Source: Sacculina carcini (taxonomy: Eukaryota; Arthropoda; Thecostraca; Sacculinidae). Taken from it: 64,000 bases of DNA. The stretch is from NCBI GenBank assembly GCA_916048095.2, contig OU696593.1, positions 4,208,501-4,272,500 on the forward strand. Reading direction: 5' to 3'. The notes beneath the pieces are model-generated. The model made no database searches and was not told the DNA's origin. It saw nothing but the letters and a program-made list of their open reading frames with translations. This document shows positions 1 through 10,625 of the stretch, piece by piece. Each line of letters starts with the position of its first letter. Position 1 is the first letter of the stretch. The position numbers were made by a program, and so were the translations under genes.

Positions 1-740
1 GCTTTTGAACCTCAGAACAGATGAGCTCTACACACCTTGGGGCGTTGGCCAAGATGATATGTGCGCAATGATGATGATTGCAGCGCCGATGATTCTGCTG
101 TGTTTGTCACTCTGCTGTTGAAAAAACTCGTCGACGGCGCGTCATTTCTTTGAGCTGTATCTGACACTGCCATAGATTGACCATTACTCACCAGCGGGAC
201 CAATTCATCAGCAAGCCTTGCTAGTTGCGACAATTCCATTTCTTTTTGAGCAGCTAGCACTGGTCATATCGAGCTGGGCAGAGACTGAGTGAATTTATGT
301 CTCGCGAGGTCATCCGCCACTCCAGTTTTCCGTGCAATGTTCTGCCATTCACTCATGCGCGCGGTTGGTCTGCCTGTCAATGCACGAGTTGATATCAGTT
401 CTTCAAACAGTTCTGGCTTCGTCCGTTCGTGAACCTGCAGAACTTCGCTCTTCAGTGCTGTAAATTTTTGCTGTTTGAGGTCTGTAGGAGACATCTGCGA
501 AAAAACATCTGACGTTAGAGCTGCCATCACGTGGAAGAATTTTGCCACATCGGACGTGATTCCTTGTAGGTAGAACTGTGCTTCAAGTGTCATGAACCAA
601 CCATCAACGGCTTTCTCCATTAATGGAGGTGCTTTGATGGAGAAAGCCGTGCTTTGAAGCTTTGTGCTTTGTGCTTTGAAGTTCGTCCACGTCGGGGTCA
701 CCAGTTGAAGTTGCGGTTGTATTGCTAACACCACAACGTT
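1..740 (-). mobile_element. Ty3/Gypsy-like LTR retrotransposon, gag remnant (fossil)
   Basis: Minus-strand reading frames at 264-734 and 12-260 resemble the gag protein of Ty3/Gypsy-like elements. The longer one has a WFMTLEAQF stretch followed by a segment about testing regions, and a helical tail ending KFTQSLPSSI, as in capsid-region gag proteins. The element runs off the left edge, so pol is not visible, and no LTR could be delimited. It looks broken, with a few breaks. It is inactive as seen here and of moderate age. Family assignment rests on pattern recall. Confidence 0.5.
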
Positions 741-1311
741 CAGTGAGCAAGGGATTTATTGCCTTGACACAGCACAAGTCAACTACTAGGTGGGCGTAGG
801 TCACTTCCTAATACAATCAACCAAGCGGGCGTCAACCATTTGTCAGTAGTAAACCGTACTTACATTAACAATGACAAAATACAAATATACATGTGAATTA
901 AATAATGCTGCGTAAATAACAAAGGCATATAATATATAATTTATACGAAATATTACTTATTCCAACAAGTGTACGAATTATCACATGTCAACATATGAAC
1001 ATCAGCGCTACAGCTCTTCCTGCTTCTATTGTTCATGCTCCTTCCTTTAGTTCGTTCCGTTCTTCTCTTTTAGAGTACTTGTTCAACTTGTCGTTTGATC
1101 CCTCCTCACATACTCACACTCCATATGCTCCATATCTGATTTCAGGGTCTACTCTGCTCTTGTCATGTGCTTACTGTTGTATATATTCTTCTCTAATTGT
1201 GTTGCCTTTTTTATGTGTGATCTGCTCTGTATATTGAAATTTGTGCTTTCATATTTGGTTTTAGCTTTGTTGTAACGTTGCGCGCGCGTGTATATGTGCG
1301 CTAAATCAAAT
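741..1311. other. AT-rich spacer, no gene seen
   Basis: AT-rich sequence between the gag fossil and the 3' end of the LINE. It could include leader or LTR sequence of the fossil, but no terminal repeat could be matched inside the window. The plus-strand open frame at 995-1237 is low complexity and resembles no protein I know. Confidence 0.4.
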
Positions 1312-1550
1312 ATCATCATCATCATCATATATTTGCCAAACCCATCATAACACAAACATTCACTCACAAAATACCTGATAATTTGCAATGTAGGATGGCT
1401 GGGCATAAGAAGCCTGGAGGCTTGTACTGCCCTTTTTCAACATACAATATACATTAACATATATAACATATACAACTAATAATAAAAATGAAAGCTTTTT
1501 CATCATGCCACACTGTCAAGATGTTCCCATACGCATACGCAACATGTGTA

Positions 1551-4518
1551 TCAATAATAAGTTTGAATATATTGTGTTCTTAGTATTTTCTTGAAAGCTG
1601 ACATCGATTGGAACATTTTGATTGGACTTGCTAATTGGTTCCAAATTCTGATTCCTTGATGAAAAAGTGTCAGGTCTCTTGTTTTTGTGCGTGCAAAAGG
1701 AACCGCAAATTTGTCCACATGCCTGGGATTTACTTCGAAGTTATTTTGTATATTCTTCGGAAGACGAGTTTGGAATGCATTGAACATTTTCATTAAAGTA
1801 TTGTATTTGATCAGGTCGTCAAATTTCATAATGCTCAGTTGTTTGAACAATGGAGTAGAACGCTCATGTAAGTGTTTATTCATTATTATTCTCAATGCTC
1901 TTTTTTGGGCGATTCTTATTGGTTCCAAGTTTGTTGTGAACGTATTTCCCCATGTTTCGCAACAGTATTGCATATGTGGTTTAAACAGCGTGTTGTATAA
2001 CTGTATAATTATTTTTTTTATCGAATATATTCCTAGTTTTACTCAATATAAAATTAATTTTGCTCAGATTGGAAGACACTTTATGTATTTGCTCTTTCCA
2101 GTTCAGAGAGCTGTCAAGGATGACTCCTAGAAATTTTGTTTTTTCACTCTTCTCGATGACTGAGCTCCCTAATTTTACGGTACCGACTTGACAGCGAGCC
2201 CTTCTATTGAATAATACATGACAGGATTTGGCAATGTTCACTGTGAGTTTGTTGGAGATGAACCAATTGTGTATGCTTGCTACTTCTGAATTGATTTTTC
2301 CGTACAAATTATTGGCACATTTGTCCTTGAAAAACAAATTTGTATCGTCAGCGAATACTATTATTTTGCAATTTTTTGCCACACTGAAGATATCATTTAT
2401 ATATATCAAGAAGAGAGTAGGACCTAATACAGAACCCTGGGGCACTCCACATTGTATTGTTCGCAGTGTTGACCGTTCATTATCCAATTCAACATATTGC
2501 TTTCTTTCGGAAAGGTAAGTTGATAGCCAGTCATGTGCATTGCCTCGAATTCCATAACATTGACATTTCTTTATCAGTAAATCGTGATTGACGGTGTCAA
2601 ACGCTTTTTTTAGATCGAGGAATACACCAGCAGCATTTTCTTTTCTATCAAAACACTCTGTAATTTCATTGATCATGTCTAGAATAGCGTGTGATGTATC
2701 CTGGTTTGATTGAAAGCCGTATTGATTTTCATTGATTATTTGATGTTTGCATAAGAATTTCTTCAGTCTGTCATTGAACAACTTTTCAAATATTTTCGAA
2801 AATGTGTCTACAATCGATATTGGACGATAATTTCCTTTGTCAGACCTATCTCCTGATTTAAAAAGAGGAATTACTTTAGCTGTTTTCATCAGCGTCGGAA
2901 AAATACCTGTTGTGATAGATAGGTTGAAAATGTACGCAAGTGGCCTGGAAATATATCTGGAACAACTTTTTAACAGGTTCATACTAATGTTATTGCAATC
3001 TGTAGATAGTTTACTCTTACTACGTCCAATAACGTTGAATACCTCCCACTCCGTTGCTGGACTAATGAACATTGAGTCGTTCACTTTTTCAACATGCTCT
3101 AGAGGATTCACGTCAGACACTGGTAATTTGTTTGACAGGTCCACTCCGACATCAACAAAGTAGTCATTCAATAGGTCTGATATAGTACGGACCACATTTG
3201 AAGTGCCCCCGTCGTCTCTTAGTTTATGAATGCGTTCCTTTTTCCGAGATGTCATCTTAATTTCATTTTTTATTTTTGTCCACTTTTCCTTGGCTGAAAC
3301 CGTTCTATCCGCGAAAAACTCACGATAGTATAGTCTTTTGCTCTGAATCACCACCTTGGACAACATATTTTTATAGGATAAATACAACTTCCTGTGGTCT
3401 TCAACTTTAGTTGTAACAAATTTCGTGTACAATTGGCGTTTGGTGCGACTAGATATTCTGATGCCTTTTGTTATCCACGGCCTTTTCTGTACTTCTCTCT
3501 TTTTCACTGTTTGTAGCGGCATGTGATTATCTACTGCTCGCATATATAATTCAAGGAATCGCTCGTATGTCGTATTCACATTATCACCTTCTATCATTTC
3601 CCAGTTTATCTGCTCCAGCTCCTGCTTGAGTCGTAGTAATCGCTTAGGTGAATATTTCCTTTTCAGCAAGAGATGTTCTTCTCGTGCAGATTGAGTAATA
3701 TTAAGTCTTGTAAAAATTGGGAAATGGTCGGAGATATCCTCGCATATTACACCACTCGTCAAAGTACTGGAAACACAATTGGTAAAGATATTATCAATCG
3801 AGGTGCTTGAGCGATGAGTTTCTCTGGTCGCTGACTTTATTAAGGGATAAAAGCCATTATTGGTCATGGTCATGAAGAAGTTTTGCGTTGGCGCGTGGCC
3901 TTCAGTGTTCAACAAATTTATGTTGAAATCACCCATCAGCAGCCAATAGTTGTTGCTTGAATATTCAGTCAACTTATTTATTTCCTCAGAAAATGTATGC
4001 ACCATTGTGCCTGGTGGTCGGTAAATACACGACGTTCGTATTTTACGCCGATCAATGGTTATGTCGACTGTAATAATTTCCATGACATCCGTCACATTTA
4101 CGCTGAGACGAGGCACGTGTTGTGATTGGTGTTTCTTGTTGACAAATATTGCAACACCACCGCCTCTCTTATCATGCCTCATTTGATGGAAGGCTTCAAA
4201 CTCGTCTATTTGGCATAAGTCAATTGTGCTGTCATTGACCCATGTCTCAGAAACAGCGATGACATCGAAATTCACCTCTAGTTCCCTCATCAACGTTGTC
4301 AAGTCATCAATGTGCTTGTTGAGACTGCGTGCGTTTATATGTAACATACTGAAACATTGCGAATTTTTGAATGCTTCATTAAATGTGTCCACCGTGTACA
4401 CACCAAAGCTGTTAATACTGTTTTCTGTATCATCAATGTCAGCTTTGAATGTTTCCTCGTTAATCATTTTCATACTGGTAATACTGCTGATTGCTAAACA
4501 GCGTATAGGAACATCCAT
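1551..4518 (-). pseudogene. LINE ORF2: endonuclease plus reverse transcriptase
   Basis: ORF2 opens at 4,518 and reads 845 residues to a stop at 1,981. The N-terminal part is an APE-type endonuclease, with LHINARSLNKH near residue 60, the SETWV motif, GDFNIN near residue 195 and SDHFPIF near residue 265. The reverse transcriptase follows, with GNYRPISI, a DLKKAFDTVNHD motif, [10 protein letters not shown] and the catalytic FADDTNLFF (about 2,343-2,370). The C-terminal portion, starting YNTLFKPHMQYC, continues in another frame to 1,551. A single frameshift in an A8 run (plus-strand T run near 2,012-2,020) separates the parts. Total length is about 989 codons, usual for CR1/L2. Confidence 0.85.
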
Positions 4519-4681
4519 TCACAGCGTATAAGAACAACATATAGCAACAAAATACGATTTGGTAATTTTTATCGCTTTCATACGAAAGAAAAATATCGAG
4601 CCACTCAAAGGATAGCGGTTCTGTATGCATGCATGTTGCCCTTGAATTATCACTTGCTTTCATATCAGCGCACTCATTGAA

Positions 4682-4811
4682 CCACACGCACACACACACA
4701 CAACTACACACCTGCATAAGAGCAACTACGCACACACACATAAGCAACTACTCACACACGTAAGTACGCACTCACAAGCAAAATACACACACACACACAC
4801 ACACACACACG
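4682..4811. repeat. (CA)n microsatellite in the LINE ORF1-ORF2 spacer
   Basis: Interrupted CA/AC tracts at about 4,684-4,740 and an uninterrupted (AC)13 at 4,785-4,810. They lie between the two LINE ORFs. Read on the minus strand they are GT-rich and open up spurious valine/cysteine frames. Confidence 0.85.
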
Positions 4812-5076
4812 AACACACAGCACACAACACAGAATATAGTACTGTGCGGCATTCAAATTTTCAGTAGAGACAGTATATAAATCGCGTATCTTATAATCAG
4901 ACAATAGCCTAATGATGAATTACTATGACTATACAACCTCCAATGAGTTAGAGAAACAATCAATGATCAATAAGGATTGATAAATTGAAATATTATCTAT
5001 GCTCAATATTTAGTACTACACAAGACAATTATAATCAAAGCAATGCTCCACGGATGAGCTGTAATGCTAAACAAAT

Positions 5077-5862
5077 TCACTTATGATGTCTGGTTACCCG
5101 TCTGGTGACAGTTCTCCATTGATGGCGGTCCTTGTTCGGCGACTCAGTCGATGCCACAGCTTGGTTGGTCACAACCGGCGCACTTGACACTAGTCCAGCC
5201 GGGCCAGTTTGCGCAATAACGTCTTCCGTACTGTAGACATTTACCACACGGGCGTTCTCGGTGAGTCGCATTTTTATTTGGCCGTTTACTGTCCAAGCGG
5301 AGTAAATCTTGCCCTCCCGTTTCATCTTTCTGAGCTCGTACATAGTACTGCTGTTGTTTCTGGTCAGGTGGTCGTTAACATACACTTTTTGTGTCTTCTT
5401 GTCACTTTTCAGATGCTTCCTCGCTTCAAACACTTGCTGTCTTTTGCGGAGCTTTTCGAATTTGACCAGTATGGTGCGGTGTTGACCATCTTTTGGCTGA
5501 CCGATTCTATAAACCTCTTCAACATCTTCGGTTGATATATCTGTATTTAGTGTTGCAGAGAGGCTTTGCACGATCTTTTGCGTATCTTCTCCACGCATCT
5601 CTTCTATTCCTGATACGCAAAGGTGCTTGCGCAGCATTTGTTGCTCGAGGAGATTTATTTTTGCTTGAGCTTCACGAAGCTCGTTCTTCATCTCCACCAG
5701 TTCTATATCCTTGGCGGACAGAGCCTCCTCCACTGCAGCCTTTATCGCTGGTGCCAACAATTTCTCCTTGATTGCCTCCAAGACTCCCGGACTCATCAGA
5801 CATTCTTTCAACGCCTCTGACAATTCACCAATGTTTGTCATTGCCGCACAGTTGAAGGACAA
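5077..5862 (-). CDS. LINE ORF1 protein (coiled coil plus RRM-like domain)
   Basis: An open frame of 261 codons upstream of the LINE endonuclease on the same strand. Residues about 35-80 are charged and heptad-like (KDIELVEMKNELREAQAKI), suggesting a trimerising coiled coil. An RRM-like core follows (HLCVSGIEE near residue 87, then VEEVYRIGQPKDGQHRTILV) and a basic C-terminal domain with YELRKMKREGKIYSAW. This is the layout of L1-type ORF1 RNA chaperones found in many CR1-like LINEs. Its role would be nucleic-acid chaperone in the retrotransposition particle. The start at 5,862 is the first ATG; an internal ATG a few codons later is possible. No internal stop is seen. Confidence 0.8.
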   Translation of the reverse strand: MSFNCAAMTNIGELSEALKECLMSPGVLEAIKEKLLAPAIKAAVEEALSAKDIELVEMKNELREAQAKINLLEQQMLRKHLCVSGIEEMRGEDTQKIVQSLSATLNTDISTEDVEEVYRIGQPKDGQHRTILVKFEKLRKRQQVFEARKHLKSDKKTQKVYVNDHLTRNNSSTMYELRKMKREGKIYSAWTVNGQIKMRLTENARVVNVYSTEDVIAQTGPAGLVSSAPVVTNQAVASTESPNKDRHQWRTVTRRVTRHHK

Positions 5863-5930
5863 TTACAAAAACATAAACTCAAGCACAACTAACACGTCTT
5901 CACTCAACCAGTCAGGCAGCCACTGACTGT

Positions 5931-6723
5931 TGATTGTAGGTGGAATTTCACAAAAATAAATGAATCGCTATTAAAATCCTCAGAAAATAATTTTAGTCAG
6001 CTGAGGGTCCGAATGAAACACAGCACGTAATTTACGCTGAAGATGGTTAATCAGCGTTTTTTAGTAATTTTGATTGGCTGGTTGGCGAACGATTCGAATA
6101 AAACGGTTAATCTTCTCGACACTCTCACGGCCAAATCCGAAAATTTGCTGAAACGAAATTTTGGTGATTTTGATGCAATCGACTGGTTCTACTCACTAAC
6201 GAAAAATTAATTCTGTCTGCCAAGAAAAACCACTGGAAAGCATTGAAAAAACTGGCAGCAGTGAAAAAACGTCCACACACTATCACAGCTACTCTAACAC
6301 TGATATATTGTTTGTTTGTTTCTTTGTTTGAAGCAAAATACAATGAAACGCTAATCAAGAAATTCGTCTCTGTACAAACTCTCGTTCTCTTTCAATTTCT
6401 GGGGACTCTAATATATGGAGCCACCGCAGAATGGTAAAATGTTTTTGATTCAATATTATTTTCTCAGTTCCACTTCTCCGGAGGAGCTTGCAGAACAACT
6501 GCTTGCCTTTTTCATTTTAATATAATAATTTGTATATGATAGATTCTAAAAGGTTCATCTCTAACCTTGATGATTTTCAGTTATTTCGGAAAACGATATT
6601 GATTGTATCGTAAATCATTGCTAACATTAAACATAAAATGCGATTTTATGAATCATCATACCAATAGTATTGATTACTTCGATCAGCTGACGTTTTTAAA
6701 AGGACAAACTATATTATAAATAT
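5931..6723. other. Non-coding stretch between LINE and unidentified ORF
   Basis: AT-rich. It may include the LINE 5' leader at its left end. Open frames here, such as 6,125-6,358 on minus, are short and resemble nothing known to me. Confidence 0.4.
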
Positions 6724-7083
6724 TTACAGTTTGTACGCACATGTTAACTTATCGTCGCTCTTCCGTCCGTTGTTTCCAGCGTCGGCTTCCATTCTGTTCA
6801 GTGCTTGTGATATTGAGTGAAATGGATATGGAGACAGTTGTAATCCGTTAAACATTAGTGTCGGTATGGTCTCATTGGGATTTGTATATGGTTCATCTGG
6901 TGGTCTCTTGAACACGTATAATTTGTTTCTGAAGGAAGCTTCTGTCGATGAGGCTTTCTTTTTGACAGGTTTCATGGAACTATGAACCTGGACCCGCTTT
7001 CTTTTTCTTTGATTCATGTTGAAAATCTTGTGGCAAACTTGAGCAAGAGAAACTACAAATCTTCTGTTCAGGAAATCGACCAC
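6724..7083 (-). CDS. Unidentified 119-residue ORF, possibly a host exon
   Basis: A minus-strand open frame with a very basic stretch (MNQRKRKRVQVHSSMKPVKK, from about residue 23), then a mixed region with VFKRPPDEPYTNPNE and a hydrophobic segment LMFNGLQLSPYPF. Composition is that of a real protein rather than repeat-derived noise, and the basic run could be a nuclear localisation signal. I do not recognise the family. It could be a small gene, one exon of a minus-strand gene, or a transposon relic. The methionine before the basic run (about 7,017) is a plausible alternative start. Confidence 0.3.
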   Translation of the reverse strand: MVDFLNRRFVVSLAQVCHKIFNMNQRKRKRVQVHSSMKPVKKKASSTEASFRNKLYVFKRPPDEPYTNPNETIPTLMFNGLQLSPYPFHSISQALNRMEADAGNNGRKSDDKLTCAYKL

Positions 7084-7358
7084 GTAAGTTCATGTTTCTG
7101 TTGATATATGTTAGTGAACATAAAAGGCTTATAATTTAGAAAGTATAACTGAAGAATTATAACTAATACTATAATTTTGGCTCTAAGTGGGTGTATGATA
7201 CTTGAAGAAAATACATCGCCCGTAAATGTTTGTTAGGTATTTCGTCTATTTGTTAAATGTCTAAAGGTTTGTTAGATGTTTCGTCTATTAGGTTTAGATT
7301 GGATATTGTGATTTGATACCCGTTTGCATCCGAATGAATCGCATTCACTACTTTACTA

Positions 7359-8569
7359 CAGTCGACACCGCTTAATGTTAATAATAATATGTTAATGTAC
7401 CGTTTAATGTCATAATTCGGTTACTGTCATTCTATCGTCAGATCCCAAACTTCGGCCCTATGTTTTACACAGGGGCAGATACCGCTTAATGTCACATCGG
7501 TCAACGTCATAGTTCGATTAATGTACTTTTTGTGGTTCCGTATGCCATTTTTCTATACAAATGACAATGGTTATTGTCATACCCTTGTGGTCAGTCAGTC
7601 CATGTTTTTGTGTGTTTACCCATTCAGTCACAATCATATTCATTCTTTGCGCGTAGTGATTTTGGCAGCAGTGATGGGAAAGCGTACTGAGTTCACGCTG
7701 CGGGATGAGTTGCAAATCTTGAACCAGCTCAAGGCTGGCAAGAAACAAACGAACATTGCAAAGGACCTCAGCTGCGATCAGGGAACAATAAAAATCAGGA
7801 CGAAAGAGAAAGAAATTCGAGATACTGCGGTGACCAGGAACAATCCGAGTCGAAGTGCAAGAGATCGAGCAATCTTGCAGAGGTGGATGAGGCCGTGCTT
7901 ATGTAGTTTCACCAGATGTGCGCCACCAGATTGTGCTGGCAATGCACATGTTGAAGCACGAGCTCTTAGTGAAGCCCAGCACAGTGGATAATTGCTTCCT
8001 CAAGGCGGGATTTGCACCCACAGAAAGCAGCAACAGTTGCGGTGACGACGATGACGATGACTCAGCGAAAACGGCGCAGTTTGAAGAGTTGGTAGCATTG
8101 GGTGCAGAAGTGAAGTGCTACGGCGAGCTGAATTATGCTGAGATGGTCAGTGCAGTGATGGATAAATGAGACGATGGCGGCGACGATGATGACGGGGCGG
8201 CTGATGATGCCAGTAGTACTGACGTGCCTCCACCGCGAAGGAGGCGCATGCGGCGATGGATGTCATTCGCAATTGGAGAATAATTTTGAGGATTTTGGGC
8301 ACTGGTCGTTCAGCAGCATGGAGGGAAAAATGGAGAACAACATGCTGAGCAAACACAAGCAAACTTTTATGAACTTTATCTTCAAGAAGCAATCACTTGC
8401 GTACTGTGCATTATTCTTACATTTTCGATGCTTATGAAAATAGACCGACATATGAACACAAATTTGAAGCCGTAAGTTGGCCAAAAAGGTTTAGTTCGGT
8501 TGATGTCATAGTTCGGTTAATGTCATACTTTTTGCAGGTCCCAAGGGTGACATTTAGCGGTCTTGATTG
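7359..8569 (+). mobile_element. pogo/Tigger-like DNA transposon, internally deleted
   Basis: The ends are inverted: CAGTCGACACCGCTTAATGT at 7,359 and, reading inward from 8,569 on the other strand, CAATCAAGACCGCTAAATGT. TA lies immediately outside both ends (7,357-7,358 and 8,570-8,571), the target duplication of the pogo/Tc1-mariner superfamily. Subterminal copies of a GTCATAGTTCGGTTAATGT-like motif occur near both ends (about 7,507-7,525 and 8,502-8,525) in direct orientation. The 1,211-bp length is well below the 2-3 kb of autonomous members, and the DDE core is missing. Confidence 0.75.
7674..8169 (+). pseudogene. pogo/Tigger transposase remnant (HTH and C-terminus only)
   Basis: The ATG at 7,674 starts a CENP-B N-terminal type helix-turn-helix (MGKRTEFTLRDELQILNQL, then KKQTNIAKDLSCDQGTI). 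A frame change near 7,880 leads to the start of the second DNA-binding helix region (VDEAVLM, an in-frame stop where Trp is expected, then FHQMCA). The sequence next jumps to a C-terminal piece in another frame, STVDNCFLKAGF plus an Asp-rich tail (7,918-8,169), which matches the end of pogo/Tigger proteins. The roughly 200-residue DDE catalytic domain is absent, so the copy cannot encode a transposase. Confidence 0.75.
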
Positions 8570-10397
8570 TACTTGGTTCAATTTGTCCGTGCTTTTATCA
8601 AACTCACACTGACCGCTCGCAAGAGAAATTCCTTTTCAGAGGTATTATAGAGACGAATTTCGAGTTATAAATTGTTTTCATTCGAAAGTTAATCGATTTT
8701 AAATGTTTTTGTGGATATTTTTGGGCGTGCGAATGATTTTTATTGATAGTCATGCTAGATGTATTTTGTTCAGGTCCTTTCTTTTCAGTTGAATGTTTCT
8801 TCATGGCTTGCTGTATCATGACTAATGTCACTTATTCATTGGTCTGTGCGGAATGAGTCTACCCAAGTTGATAGGTGTTTGGAAAAAGCGCGTAGCCAGA
8901 GGGGGATATGAACCCAGCCAACTATATCTATATTGGGTCATAATCCTACTTTAGCATCTCAATTAAAACGAAATACGTTTAAAACGTATTATTTGCGTTA
9001 TTATTCGTATATTATTTGCGTTATCATTGCATTGATGCGTTCTATTTTTCACTGCAACTAGTTCAATCTATACGAGAAGCTCGTACATTACACAATAACT
9101 TGCAATATTGTATTCACTAATACTGTGATAAAACTATTGAAACAACGTGGGAACAAGAGCATAAAATGATTAATTTTGTACTTCAGATACAATACAAGTG
9201 AATATAACGCCGTTTCCTAATAGCACACTTTCTCTATTCATTTCTCTCGCGATACTGTTCTCGCTATCTTCATCACCAATTTGTCATCAATCCACAAACC
9301 AACATACATATGCACATACGTCACAAATACGGGCGCTCACTCAGCCAATCAAAGCCACTCAAATGACACATGACCTTAAATACCAATGTCAAGGTCGTCT
9401 TGAGCGAAACTGGACTATCTTGAAATAGTTGCAGCGAGTCACACGAATTTTACAAATGATAAAACCGATACAGGCAACATAAACGTACGTACACTTGTTT
9501 TCGATCATATGATATATATGCAGGCGTTCAAATGTTTCTCTGGTGCCCCAGTGCTTCAAATTCCACTCTCCTTTTAATTTTTTTCATTATTGTTGATCGG
9601 TGCGCAGCGTTGTCTTAGACTAGCGCAGAATCTCTGAACGCCGGGATCGCCAATATCTTTGATATCACCGATAAAATTCTAACGGCTAGTGCAGACCAAC
9701 GAAGTCTGCAACAGCTCAGCGGTTGTACGAATCAACTTCATATTTGTGTCATGTATATTGTATCATCCTAAGTGAAGATGTGTATCGTGATAGTAAAATG
9801 CATAAATTTATATTGTCGCTAAATGAAATATTTTATACCATACCTTTTTGAGACCTATTGAATATTCATTGCCAAATTTATACGTTTTGTATCTAGCAGA
9901 TATCTAATGGATATGATGTATCAAAACGATATTTGAGTGACGCTTGTTCATTCACCTAATCATCGTTGTTACAGATGCGATATTGTGTAACATGGGCGTA
10001 TGTTGTGAATGTTTGAAAAATTTTATTCGGTTCCATCTGATTTGATTTATATTTCGTTTCCAGTGTGCATTTGTATTCTAACATTAATCCCGTTCTCTCT
10101 GTTTGTTCATTATCAAAGTACATGGAGATTGCAGTTATGCAATTCACAATTCTGACCCTCTTCCCACTCAACATTATTCATTGATTTTAACGATACCGGT
10201 AATAATAATGTCAATTTTGTTCATGCATTGCTTATAACAGTTCTATTTTATTTACGCTACGATTTGGCGCAACGAGAACACTTTCGCTTAGCACATGTCC
10301 AAGCATGAGTCGCGTGCAGCACTGTGTGTTCACCACTGCACATATTACCGATGATCTCTGTTTGTGTACCGGTGCGCTCTCGTCGTCGTTGTGTCAG
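8570..10397. other. Region upstream of the first recognised CNOT1 exon
   Basis: AT-rich, with no protein I can recognise on either strand. The promoter, 5' UTR and first coding exon(s) of CNOT1 may lie here or left of the LINE. I searched by eye for a frame resembling the conserved CNOT1 N-terminus and did not find one. A short B-box-like stretch at about 8,911-8,925 hints at an old tRNA-derived repeat. Confidence 0.4.
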
Positions 10398-10625
10398 CTG
10401 ATCGAATTGTACGGAGCCGAGGTGCAGACTCATCTGTTCACCTGTCTCCTGTCGCACGTCGATCTTGAACTGTCAGCTAGCGGTGTCGCTGCGTGCCGCC
10501 TCGTCTCCACCAAGGACAATCCTCATTTGCAGTACTTGCAGCAGCAGTGCAGCCTGCTCATCACCCAGCCCAACTTTGTCTACGTGCTCTCGCACGCCGT
10601 CAATCATTCGTCGTTCAAGCGCAAG
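10398..10625 (+). CDS. CNOT1: CNOT1 exon 1 of those recognised (N-terminal HEAT region)
   Basis: Encodes [20 protein letters not shown] and [19 protein letters not shown], matching human [20 protein letters not shown] and SLITKPNFISTLSYAID. The donor is AAG|GTTCGC, phase 0. The acceptor is taken as the GTGTCAG at 10,391-10,397, after a CT-rich tract. The frame is also open upstream to an ATG at 10,305, which would give an N-terminus of similar length to human but with little resemblance. I prefer a spliced upstream exon; this boundary is uncertain. Confidence 0.8.

Larger units (their letters stand above)
1312..5930 (-). mobile_element. Near full-length CR1/L2-like LINE
   Basis: A non-LTR retrotransposon in minus orientation: ORF1 (5,862-5,077), a spacer of about 560 bp with a (CA)n tract, ORF2 (4,518 to about 1,551), then a short 3' UTR ending in a GAT/ATC triplet run at about 1,312-1,330. 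A simple-repeat 3' end instead of poly(A) is typical of CR1/L2-group LINEs. The 5' end near 5,930 is an estimate and no target-site duplication was identified. ORF1 is open and ORF2 has one visible frameshift, so the copy is young. The (CA)n spacer is unusual. Confidence 0.8.

Noticed and set aside
8911-8960. Second tRNA-derived repeat
   Set aside because: Only a B-box-like stretch is visible; no A box or shared body was found.
10305-10397. ATG at 10,305 as the certain CNOT1 start
   Set aside because: Open frame and plausible length, but the residues do not resemble the conserved CNOT1 N-terminus and a good acceptor lies at 10,397. Kept as an alternative only.
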